From: Nitrososphaerota archaeon
GTDB taxonomy: Archaea; Thermoproteota; Nitrososphaeria; Nitrososphaerales; Nitrosopumilaceae
NCBI GenBank assembly: GCA_021323705.1
Contig: JAJPKL010000005.1
Span: 1 to 40,091, forward strand
Reading direction: 5' to 3'
DNA length: 40,091 nt
Notes under the pieces: model-generated
Seen by the model: only the letters and a program-made list of their open reading frames with translations
Database searches by the model: none
What the model was told of the DNA's origin: nothing
Part shown: positions 1-6,052 of the stretch, one piece after another
How the letters are laid out: the number at the start of each line of letters is the position of its first letter
Position numbering within the stretch: position 1 is the stretch's first letter
Translations under genes and position numbers: made by a program

Positions 1-11
1 ACAAGTCTGTT

Positions 12-85
12 GCCGCCCTAGCTCAGCGTGGTAGAGCAGCTGACTGTTAATCAGCGGGTCGTCAGTTCAAGTCTGACGGGCGGCG
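12..85 (+). tRNA. tRNA-Asn (GUU)
   Basis: A full class I cloverleaf can be folded. The acceptor stem GCCGCCC (12-18) pairs with GGGCGGC (78-84). The D stem is GCTC/GAGC. The anticodon stem GCTGA (39-43) pairs with TCAGC (51-55) around loop CTGTTAA, giving anticodon GTT at 46-48. The T arm is GTCAG-TTCAAGT-CTGAC, and the discriminator base at 85 is G. No intron is present and CCA is not encoded. The promoter would lie upstream of the window. Confidence 0.96.
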
Positions 86-89
86 CTTT

Positions 90-121
90 TGATATTTCTA
101 AATTCGAGTTGTGAAACATTA
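90..121. repeat. Palindromic repeat, copy 1
   Basis: The most degenerate of three copies of an imperfect palindrome centred on TTCGA. The left arm contains ATTTCTAAATTC and the right arm contains GTGAAACATT. It lies just 3' of tRNA-Asn and about 80 bp before copy 2. It could be an operator or a small non-coding repeat. The sequence does not show which. Confidence 0.6.
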
Positions 122-171
122 TTTTTCTAACCTTCTGATCCAAACCCACTGATTTGCTACATCGGTAAACC

Positions 172-201
172 AATATTTCTAAATTCGAATTATGAAATAT
201 T
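172..201. repeat. Palindromic repeat, copy 2
   Basis: A 30-bp near-perfect palindrome. The arms AATATTTCTAAATTC and GAATTATGAAATATT match at 13 of 15 positions, with the centre AATTCGAATT perfectly symmetric. It shares the core TTTCTAAATTCGA with copies at 90-121 and 3821-3864. It lies about 90 bp upstream of the zinc-ribbon gene. Confidence 0.75.
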
Positions 202-288
202 GTAGTACGATCACATTTTAGTTCATTCTATTAGACTGCATAGATCTAATACTGATCGCTACATAACCACATATGCAGGAGGTCCGCA

Positions 289-546
289 TTGGCCAGAACA
301 AGACGCGCAAATAGATATTGCGTGGACTGTGGGGGAAGATTAGTTTACTACCCCCGCCTTTCGAACCCAAAAGCTCCCAATGAATACAGGGTTCTGGTTT
401 ATGCATGTCCCGACTGCACTAAAGATTTTGATAAACCCAAGATGTTTTCAATCCGAAGGAATGTAGTCGAGGAACCAATAGAGACGGTAGAAATAGAGAT
501 AGTTCAGGCAAGAGAAAAGATTCCAGAAACTATCAAATCCGCCTAA
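289..546 (+). CDS. Small zinc-ribbon protein
   Basis: An 85-residue basic protein with two CxxC knuckles (C11/C14 and C40/C43) that should bind one zinc ion. The spacing of 25 residues between knuckles fits a small zinc ribbon. The C-terminal third is acidic and lacks Cys. The TTG start is supported by a strong Shine-Dalgarno AGGAGGT at 277-283, five bases ahead. The ATG at 273 is in another frame. The next gene starts 48 bp downstream, so the two may be cotranscribed. The function is not recognised. Zinc ribbons of this size often bind nucleic acids or proteins, but nothing here decides that. Confidence 0.8.
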   Translation: MARTRRANRYCVDCGGRLVYYPRLSNPKAPNEYRVLVYACPDCTKDFDKPKMFSIRRNVVEEPIETVEIEIVQAREKIPETIKSA

Positions 547-594
547 AGTCTGCTTAACAAAAAATACAAGTACGACTGGCCAAAATACACGAAT

Positions 595-903
595 GTGCGA
601 GTTTTCTACACCCCAAAACTTGAGAACATCCTGGAAAAGATAGAGTTAACAGACTGGCGCCAAAAGCTGCGGGAACCACTGACCCATAACGAACAGTCCT
701 TGTCTGATAACTGGAAATATTGCGCACTTGGAGAGAGGATAAAAAGGGAAGGCCGAGATCTTGACAAGGTAAAGGATTTGAACCCAGAAGCAATCAAACT
801 AGGGTTTGCTTTTGCTACTGCAGTTAAACGGAGGGATAGCACTGCGGCCTTGGAGATTTTAGAACAAATCGAAAAACTACCCTCCGTATGGCGTAATACT
901 TAG
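595..903 (+). CDS. Hypothetical 102-aa protein
   Basis: No family recognised. The protein is soluble, charged and mostly helical in appearance, with no signal peptide, membrane segment or Cys motif. The start is GTG at 595. An overlapping ATG at 593 is in a different frame. No clear Shine-Dalgarno precedes it. An AT-rich stretch near 553-567 could be a TATA box, or the gene may be read through from the zinc-ribbon gene. A short hairpin follows the stop codon. Confidence 0.65.
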   Translation: MRVFYTPKLENILEKIELTDWRQKLREPLTHNEQSLSDNWKYCALGERIKREGRDLDKVKDLNPEAIKLGFAFATAVKRRDSTAALEILEQIEKLPSVWRNT

Positions 904-911
904 AACGGGCC

Positions 912-933
912 ATTTTTTCACAACTTTTTGTGA
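912..933 (+). terminator. Possible T-rich terminator/hairpin
   Basis: The run TTTTTT (913-918) is followed by a perfect 6-bp stem TCACAA (918-923)/TTGTGA (928-933) with a T-rich loop, just after the 595-903 gene. Archaeal termination depends mainly on T-runs, so this is a plausible end of transcription, but it is weakly supported. Confidence 0.3.
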
Positions 934-1373
934 CTGGAGAAAGGAGGGAACTATTGCCAAATAAATGAAAAACCATCTTTCAAGAAAACTGGTTAAAATC
1001 CAAAAAAGCGGAAACGGAGCAATTTTTCACGCAAAATATGGCCAAAAAGCCAGGGGTTTAGCTTTTATTCGTAGCCAATAGGGAATCAGAAACTCTTACC
1101 AGGTAATGGGGGTGTTTTGACCCTTGGCTGCCATATGCACGCACAAGTGTTAAACCCCCCCTAAAAATCGCATTTTTTGAAAAAATCACACTCTTCGTGA
1201 TATCCAAAAAATATCTGGGGGTTTAACCTTTGAGCGTCTGTATGCAAAAAAGGAGTTTTTTCTAAAAAGACCATTTTAGACCATTTTCTGAGCTAAAAAG
1301 ACATTGATCTGGCAAGTTTTGTTGCAAATAGGGGGGTAAAAATAACCCAAAAAGTACCAAAGAATGGATACCT
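934..1373. other. Non-coding stretch with G-tract inverted repeat
   Basis: No convincing gene is seen here. The stretch holds a perfect 10-bp inverted repeat, TTAAACCCCC at 1150-1159 and GGGGGTTTAA at 1217-1226, and a further GGGGTTTA at 1053-1060. Between the arms there is a small internal hairpin (TCAC...GTGA near 1186-1200) and A/T runs. The direct repeat GACCATTTT occurs twice near 1269-1286. It may hold a structured RNA or decayed mobile DNA. Neither can be shown. Confidence 0.35.
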
Positions 1374-1475
1374 ATGGTACTTTGCCACAAATGTTCTGAT
1401 GAAAAACATGGGGAATGCATGGGAAAAGCTGGCATGTTTGACTGCGATTGTGAGTCCTGCAAGTCAGGCAATTAG
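1374..1475 (+). CDS. 33-aa Cys-rich microprotein
   Basis: A short open frame starting at ATG 1374 and ending at TAG 1473-1475. It encodes 33 residues of which six are Cys (C4, C7, C15, C24, C26, C29) and two are His (H5, H12). The layout is CHxC near the start and CxCxxC near the end, which looks like a metal-binding miniprotein rather than chance. It is hydrophilic with no membrane segment. A longer minus-strand frame covering the same bases looks like its antisense shadow. No homologue is recognised. No Shine-Dalgarno is obvious, and the in-frame region upstream lacks another clear start. Confidence 0.6.
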   Translation: MVLCHKCSDEKHGECMGKAGMFDCDCESCKSGN

Positions 1476-1626
1476 GAAAACCCGATTTTTAGTATTTTAG
1501 ATATTAGATATATTGGAATATGGTCCTGCTAAGATATTGAGGTTTGTACTTGATTTTTTGCTCAAAGTTTTAGGTTTACAGAACAATCCTACCTAAGAGA
1601 TTTTAGAATGCGGTAACTGCTGATTC

Positions 1627-2061
1627 TTGGGAAATAATACGAATAGAAAAATTCTGAATATAGCAACCATAGGACTACTTTCAATAGGTGTAGGGAGTGC
1701 TTTGACATTTCTTTACACTTACCTCGAAAACCCTCATTTGATTTCAAGAAATCAAATATCCTCAGATGCTCTAAAATTTAGTGGTCTAAACGAATCGCAA
1801 TCTGCAAATATAACAACGCAAATGACATTATTGCAAATTAAGAACAATGGTAAGGCACTTGTGTTAAACGATAAAACATTAAAAAATACTTGTTGTGCTG
1901 CTGAGGCACCGGTTGGAACTATTGATGAATACGTTTGGCATGTAAATGTTGTAGAAAAATTAAACAAATATCATGGAAATGAATGGGATTATTACATAGA
2001 TGCATCTAATGGGACATTACTTCGAAGTTCCCATGTTGATGCTATTTTTCCAAGAAACTAG
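1627..2061 (+). CDS. Membrane-anchored PepSY-like protein
   Basis: A 144-residue protein with one N-terminal hydrophobic segment (about residues 11-31) that would act as a membrane anchor or uncleaved signal, then an extracytoplasmic domain. The C-terminal pattern YVWHVNVVE...YYIDASNGTLL resembles the end of a PepSY domain, where a strand is followed by a D-x-x-x-G turn. A CC pair occurs in the middle (near residue 90). TTG at 1627 is the only start that keeps the membrane segment. No Shine-Dalgarno is clear. The PepSY call is by eye. Confidence 0.6.
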   Translation: MGNNTNRKILNIATIGLLSIGVGSALTFLYTYLENPHLISRNQISSDALKFSGLNESQSANITTQMTLLQIKNNGKALVLNDKTLKNTCCAAEAPVGTIDEYVWHVNVVEKLNKYHGNEWDYYIDASNGTLLRSSHVDAIFPRN

Positions 2062-2085
2062 AATGGGACGCAGCATCAATGACTA

Positions 2086-2291
2086 CTAAACACATCTATT
2101 GGTTTTGGATGCTAATTTGATTAAATTCTCAATCTTGTTTTGACCTAAATCTAACTTAATTCCTGCTTGTTCTGCTGGCGTTTTCTCGATGTTTCCATGT
2201 TCTCTAATAAAAATGTAGAATCCTAAAGATATCTACGACTTTGCCTAATTCTTACTTTTGTTCCATGTAGTTTTTCTACCTCTGACTGTTT
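2086..2291 (-). pseudogene. Decayed C-terminal end of a DDE transposase
   Basis: On the minus strand, the frame ending at TAG (2086-2088) reads FIREHGNIEKTPAEQAGI followed by a leucine/lysine-rich tail with LGQNK. This closely resembles the C-terminal end of archaeal IS6-like DDE transposases (NFIRxH...TPAExAGI...LGxNK). Just upstream, in a frame shifted by one base, VEKLHGTKVRIRQ (V codon at 2277-2279) matches the usual VERLHGT motif of the same family. The two parts are separated by a frameshift or deletion and a stop, and no N-terminal catalytic domain is visible. This is a dead remnant. Terminal inverted repeats were not found. Confidence 0.7.
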
Positions 2292-2354
2292 ACCAACTTC
2301 TCACATCAACTAGGTAAATTTCGATTCACTAAAGCAAGAAAAAATGATTCTTGA

Positions 2355-2364
2355 CTTTAAATAA
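2355..2364 (+). promoter_or_regulatory. TATA box of the 2388 gene
   Basis: CTTTAAATAA is centred about 29 bp before ATG 2388, which implies a leaderless transcript and supports that start. Confidence 0.55.
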
Positions 2365-2387
2365 AGCGACACCAATATAGAATCTCT

Positions 2388-2642
2388 ATGACTCGGCAAG
2401 AAGAAGGTAACGTGCCTACAAGCGCAGAAGTGAAGAAGATAGTATCAGACGAGGTAAGGCCGCTTCTTGAGAAACTAACCGAGCTTGTAGACAAGATGGA
2501 GCGCTACCACCGACATGATATAGAGTTCCAGCAGAAACTGCTTCTTTTGCTATCTCAGATGGTCAAAAACCAGGAAATATCTATGGAAGGATTTGACAAA
2601 CTAGATTCTTTCTTGCGAAAAGAGTTTTTCTGGGGAAAATAA
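2388..2642 (+). CDS. Small coiled-coil protein
   Basis: An 84-residue, highly charged helical protein. Heptad-like spacing of Leu/Ile/Val/Met runs from about residue 15 to 75 (VKKIVSDEVRPLLEKLTELV onward), so a coiled coil or helical bundle is likely. No signal peptide or metal motif. A TATA box 29 bp upstream supports the ATG start. Its function is not recognised. Confidence 0.65.
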   Translation: MTRQEEGNVPTSAEVKKIVSDEVRPLLEKLTELVDKMERYHRHDIEFQQKLLLLLSQMVKNQEISMEGFDKLDSFLRKEFFWGK

Positions 2643-2708
2643 TGAACGACTGTATTCAAAAACCAGGTCAAAATTTTTAGCCGTTGTGTAGATGAGTTGA
2701 TCCCCACA

Positions 2709-2716
2709 TTAAATAG
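2709..2716 (+). promoter_or_regulatory. TATA box of the 2739 gene
   Basis: TTAAATAG is centred about 27 bp before ATG 2739, consistent with leaderless transcription from the start codon. Confidence 0.45.
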
Positions 2717-2738
2717 ATGGATCTTTTAAAAATTTAAC

Positions 2739-3080
2739 ATGGAAAAGTTTGAGCTCAAGATTCCGGTATCAAAAAAGCCGACTGACACACAAATCAAAAA
2801 ACTCCACGATTACTTTGCCGAGATGCCAATGGAGGAAATTCTTGGAGGGCTATACTTTGCTAAAAACAGGTGGAAAGCAAAAGACGCAGGCGTTCTCAAA
2901 GTGGGCAGAAAAAGCATCATAAAAAAAGAGGTACACTCGATAACATCCGAGCAGGCGCAGTGGAGGCTCAAAAACTGGAAGATGATGATTGCAAACTATC
3001 GAAGACTTGGATACAGCTATCCTACAATATCTAGAATCAAGAAACTCTTAATCGATCTAAGCAAAAAGAAATCTAGATAG
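2739..3080 (+). CDS. Hypothetical basic 113-aa protein
   Basis: A lysine/arginine-rich protein, soluble, with no Cys and no membrane segment. The C-terminal half (around WRLKNWKMMIANYRRLGYSY) is rich in aromatic and basic residues and could contact nucleic acid, but no named domain is recognised. A TATA-like TTAAAT lies 27 bp before ATG 2739. The last 8 bp overlap the tail-to-tail end of the ESCRT-III-like gene. Confidence 0.65.
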   Translation: MEKFELKIPVSKKPTDTQIKKLHDYFAEMPMEEILGGLYFAKNRWKAKDAGVLKVGRKSIIKKEVHSITSEQAQWRLKNWKMMIANYRRLGYSYPTISRIKKLLIDLSKKKSR

Positions 3081-3711
3081 TCTCTTGCCTTTTTACAGTT
3101 GATGGCAAAGTTGAGGGAAGGTCTGGTATTGACTGTCTTACCTGCCCTTCTAGTACCGCATGTGCCTCTTCTAGTATCTGGTTTGTTTCTACATTTGTGG
3201 TATCTATAGTAAACGTATTTTCTGAGTTCATGGATGCTCCAGCCATGATGTCTCCAAGTATGTTTGACAAGTCCTGCATTGAAGAGTTTGCTTCTGGCAT
3301 AAGGCCGCTCAAGCCAGAGCCCAATCCCTTTATGATTGACATGCATGGACTCAATGTCACTACGACGTCTCCAAGCTCTGATATGGTATTTAGTCTGAGC
3401 TGAATCTGTTCCATGGCTAACTTGGCCCCAACTACCATGTTAGTCATCTTCCTAATCTCGTGTAGCTCAGTTGCGTAGGCTTGGGAATACGCTTTGTTGT
3501 GGCTTTTTACTGCCTCTACTACTTTTCTGAAGATATATTCGTCTTTTTCTTTTAGTTTTCTTGAGATTGAATCAAGCTTTGCGATTTGAAGCTGCAATCT
3601 CTTTTGGGCTTCGTCAATCTTTGGCCTAAGTGGCGCGTCTGGTTTTACCTTGTCGATTACCTTCTGTGATATGCTGTCCTTTTGTATGTTCCACTTGGCT
3701 GCAAAGTTCAT
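3073..3711 (-). CDS. ESCRT-III-like cell division protein (CdvB paralogue)
   Basis: A 212-residue helical protein resembling CdvB/Snf7 family proteins, which polymerise on membranes and constrict the division neck in archaea. The core (about residues 30-135) has the usual pattern: a basic first helix (RLQLQIAKLDSISRKLKEKD), then FRKVVEAVKSHN, YATELHEIRKM and an amphipathic LAMEQIQLRLNTISELGDVV. The proline-rich tail IPDLPSTLP (195-203) looks like a MIM2-type motif that would bind the Vps4-like ATPase CdvC. No C-terminal winged helix is present, so it fits the shorter CdvB paralogues rather than CdvB itself. A TATA-like GTTTTAAAC (near 3740-3750) and a 20-bp palindrome lie upstream. No other cdv genes are in the window. 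Confidence 0.8.
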   Translation of the reverse strand: MNFAAKWNIQKDSISQKVIDKVKPDAPLRPKIDEAQKRLQLQIAKLDSISRKLKEKDEYIFRKVVEAVKSHNKAYSQAYATELHEIRKMTNMVVGAKLAMEQIQLRLNTISELGDVVVTLSPCMSIIKGLGSGLSGLMPEANSSMQDLSNILGDIMAGASMNSENTFTIDTTNVETNQILEEAHAVLEGQVRQSIPDLPSTLPSTVKRQETI

Positions 3712-3766
3712 GATTGACTAAGCCATGATCATAATTGGTGTTTTAAACACTCATGTTCTGCAATTG

Positions 3767-3786
3767 CATGTAACTGCAGTAACATG
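3767..3786. promoter_or_regulatory. Palindromic operator candidate upstream of the cdvB-like gene
   Basis: CATGTAACTG/CAGTAACATG is a 20-bp palindrome matching at 9 of 10 positions around CTGCAG. It lies directly upstream of the TATA-like sequence of the ESCRT-III-like gene, about 55-75 bp from its start. This position suits a regulator binding site. The regulator is unknown. Confidence 0.4.
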
Positions 3787-3820
3787 TGTCTGCGGTGACA
3801 GTCTTTGGTTTTACATTTTT

Positions 3821-3864
3821 GATAAGTGATGTTTCTAAATTCGAATTTTGAAACATTATTTATC
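3821..3864. repeat. Palindromic repeat, copy 3 (longest)
   Basis: A 44-bp palindrome with 22-bp arms matching at 19 of 22 positions, running from GATAAGTGATG to CATTATTTATC around the shared core TTTCTAAATTCGAATT. It lies between the start of the ESCRT-III-like gene and the stop of the thioredoxin gene, both on minus. It shares its core with copies at 90-121 and 172-201. As RNA it would form a long hairpin, so a role as terminator or RNA element is as possible as an operator. Confidence 0.75.
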
Positions 3865-3872
3865 GCTCATGG

Positions 3873-4988
3873 CTAGCCAAACGTAAGGGTGTATATCTGA
3901 AATCCCGGCTTTGCCACAAGCGTAAGCGTGTGCAAGCCTGCCTGCTGGGATGAAATTACATTGTACAGCCTATTTTCTGATACGTGGACTGTACTGTTTT
4001 GGGTATCGTATCCGGCATCGCTGCTGCCTACCGGTTTTCCATCAAGTAAGACCTGTATATCCACTCCGGGACCTGTGGCCACAATGTGTACATCCTTTGC
4101 ATAGTATGGCAGTACAATTTTTCCGCCGTCTGATGACAGCTTCATGCTGTCTGACAAATTCTGCCAGTTGCCGTCAAGATAGAAATGGTCAGGTTGGAGG
4201 TTTGACGGAAGTGTATATGTCACTGTTAGATTTGGATGAAATCCCTCCTGGTTTCCAAGATAGTTCCTGCCTGCCGCAAAGTCATATCCAAAATAAAGTT
4301 CCGGAGTTTGTTGGTCTGAAAATTCATGCGGCTGTAAATTTACCAAAGACATGTTGGCATTTATGTCAAGCCCAAGAGCTTGTGCGCGCTGGTCCAAGAG
4401 TGCTTGGATTGTTTTTTCTGTCTGATCATAGTCACCCTCTCCAAAGTGCACATGTCGTATGTGACCAAGATAATCTGTCATGTATTCTGCAGGCCAGTAT
4501 CTGTTGCCAAATGCATTCCATGTTGCATGATCGCTGTCTAGAACAACAGGATATGTTATGTTGTATTTTTGAACTGCCATCTTTACATTGTCAATGTTTT
4601 TTTCAAACTCAAACTCAGGAGAGTGTATCCCTATTATGAGCAAACCCTTGTCTGCATATTTTGCATTCCAGTCTTCCAAATACGGAAGTGTGCGCAAACA
4701 GTTGATGCAGCTGTACGTCCAAAAGTCATAAAGCACTACCTTGTTTTTCATTTCGTTTTTGAGTGCATCTGGTGCAGTGTTGACATAGCCTGATATTCCT
4801 ACCAAATCTGGTGCTACAGGATACTTGCTTTCATCAGATACGGTAGTATTTGCAGAAACTGACTGCGTCAAAACCGAGTTGTCTGTTGCTCCGGGTTTGT
4901 CAAGTGACATAAAGTATATGGCAACGCCAGTTATTGCTATTGCCACCACAACTCCTGCCATGATTGCATTTTTGATCTCTTTTTTCAT
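3873..4988 (-). CDS. DipZ-type membrane-anchored thioredoxin with C-terminal binding domain
   Basis: A 371-residue TlpA/DipZ-like oxidoreductase. An N-terminal membrane anchor (about residues 8-27) places the rest outside the membrane. The thioredoxin domain (about 58-200) carries active site C94-I-N-C97 in WTYSCINCLRTLP, the typical DipZ signature. A C-terminal domain (about 215-371) rich in beta strands resembles the carbohydrate-binding-like end of DipZ. It should take electrons from CcdA and reduce or rearrange disulfides outside the cell. It starts 6 bp after ccdA stops, so the two form one operon. In mycobacterial DipZ the same two parts are fused. Confidence 0.88.
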   Translation of the reverse strand: MKKEIKNAIMAGVVVAIAITGVAIYFMSLDKPGATDNSVLTQSVSANTTVSDESKYPVAPDLVGISGYVNTAPDALKNEMKNKVVLYDFWTYSCINCLRTLPYLEDWNAKYADKGLLIIGIHSPEFEFEKNIDNVKMAVQKYNITYPVVLDSDHATWNAFGNRYWPAEYMTDYLGHIRHVHFGEGDYDQTEKTIQALLDQRAQALGLDINANMSLVNLQPHEFSDQQTPELYFGYDFAAGRNYLGNQEGFHPNLTVTYTLPSNLQPDHFYLDGNWQNLSDSMKLSSDGGKIVLPYYAKDVHIVATGPGVDIQVLLDGKPVGSSDAGYDTQNSTVHVSENRLYNVISSQQAGLHTLTLVAKPGFQIYTLTFG

Positions 4989-4994
4989 GACATG

Positions 4995-5726
4995 TCACCC
5001 TAATAATGCGTTATTTAGCAGAGGAAAACTCGCTATTGCGGCAAGCTGGTTTGTATAAACCAAAACGCCAAGTGTTATGATTAATGTACCCATGACAATG
5101 GAATAGTACTTGAGATGCTTGCTCATTGACCTGATGAACCTTGTAAACCTTGAGAAAAAGACTCCCATTAGTATGAAAGGTATCCCTAGACCTAAAGAGT
5201 AGCTGAGCAGTAAAATAAATGCGTGACCTGGAGATGTTGCAGCAAGAGTCAAGATGCTTCCCAAGATTGGACCAATACATGGGGTCCATCCTGTAGCAAA
5301 TGCTAGTCCGAACACAAACGAGAGTGGATAGCTCGCATTTGTCCTGTTTGGAATTATTTTCTTTTCAAAGTTTAATCTTGAAATCTTTGATGACAACAAC
5401 ATGAAAACGCCAAACGCTATAATTATGATACCGCCTACATGGTTGAAATCTGCAAATATCTTTCCTGTTGTAGATGACAAGACGCTGTTGAGCACTACGC
5501 CAAGTATTGAAAAAACAACAGTAAATCCTACTACAAAAAATACGGTATTAAGTAAAATGTTTAGCCTGCTTGCAACCAAATTTACAGTACCGTTGTTTTT
5601 CTGAAGCTCGGTAAGTGTGGTTCCAGAAATGTATGCAAGAAAGGCAGGAATCATGGGCAGTATGCAAGGTGCAAGAAAAGAGCCAAGTCCTGCCACTGCT
5701 GCAATGCCTACACTTAGCTCAACCAT
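4995..5726 (-). CDS. ccdA: CcdA-type thiol-electron transporter
   Basis: A 243-residue membrane protein with about six hydrophobic segments and the two paired cysteines of the CcdA/DsbD family, in FLAPCILPMIPAF near the N terminus and GWTPCIGPILGS past the middle. It carries electrons from cytosolic thioredoxin across the membrane to the DipZ-like protein encoded 6 bp downstream. The open frame extends upstream to a TTG at 5777, but ATG at 5726 is preferred. A TATA-like ATTAATAAAAA lies about 26 bp before it, and the extra 17 residues are basic and unlike the family. Confidence 0.88.
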   Translation of the reverse strand: MVELSVGIAAVAGLGSFLAPCILPMIPAFLAYISGTTLTELQKNNGTVNLVASRLNILLNTVFFVVGFTVVFSILGVVLNSVLSSTTGKIFADFNHVGGIIIIAFGVFMLLSSKISRLNFEKKIIPNRTNASYPLSFVFGLAFATGWTPCIGPILGSILTLAATSPGHAFILLLSYSLGLGIPFILMGVFFSRFTRFIRSMSKHLKYYSIVMGTLIITLGVLVYTNQLAAIASFPLLNNALLG

Positions 5727-5825
5727 GAATACATGACGTACTTTTTTTATTAATACGTTGTTCCAAATTGTATCCAATTGTTAGATTGGATCTTGGGTTT
5801 AATTTTGAGATAAATTCAATTCAAG

Positions 5826-5834
5826 TTTTTATAG
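5826..5834 (+). promoter_or_regulatory. TATA box of the class II tRNA
   Basis: TTTTTATAG is centred 25 bp before the 5' end of the tRNA at 5855. This is the expected spacing for an archaeal promoter and suggests the tRNA gene is expressed. Confidence 0.55.
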
Positions 5835-5854
5835 AAATTTTGTATAGGTGACCT

Positions 5855-5943
5855 GTCAGGGTCGCACAGTTAGGCAGTGCGGGCGTCTGAAAAACGTCTA
5901 TCCGTTACCCTCGGATGCATGGGTTCAAATCCCATCCCTGACG
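5855..5943 (+). tRNA. Class II (serine-type) tRNA with GAA anticodon
   Basis: An 89-nt cloverleaf. The acceptor stem GTCAGGG (5855-5861) pairs with CCCTGAC (5936-5942), with discriminator G at 5943. The D stem is GCAC/GTGC. The T arm is ATGGG-TTCAAAT-CCCAT. A long variable arm ATCCG (5900-5904)/CGGAT (5912-5916) with a 7-nt loop marks a class II tRNA (Ser or Leu in archaea). G73 favours Ser, because archaeal tRNA-Leu has A73. The anticodon stem GGCGT (5882-5886)/ACGTC (5894-5898) encloses loop CTGAAAA, so the anticodon is GAA (5889-5891), which reads Phe codons. One base (GGA to GAA) separates it from tRNA-Ser(GGA). It may be a variant tRNA-Ser, a base error or a pseudo-tRNA. Confidence 0.75.
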
Positions 5944-6052
5944 GGTTTTGTAATAAAATATCACGTCGCCATACTTAACATTTTGTATTATTTGAATCTC
6001 TAGTCTTAATTCACTGCATATCTGCATGAATACTACAATCCGATCTAGGTAT

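Noticed and set aside
164-172. GGTAAACCA resembling one arm of the BirA operator
   Set aside because: No facing GGTTTACC is found at the expected 14-16 bp distance and no biotin gene is near.
1262-1471. Minus-strand open frame of 69 codons
   Set aside because: It is antisense to the Cys-rich microprotein frame and has no promoter or domain. The plus-strand reading explains the bases better.
3950-4639. Plus-strand frame of 229 codons
   Set aside because: Fully antisense to the thioredoxin gene, which has clear domains, while this frame has an unnatural Cys/His/Leu-rich composition.
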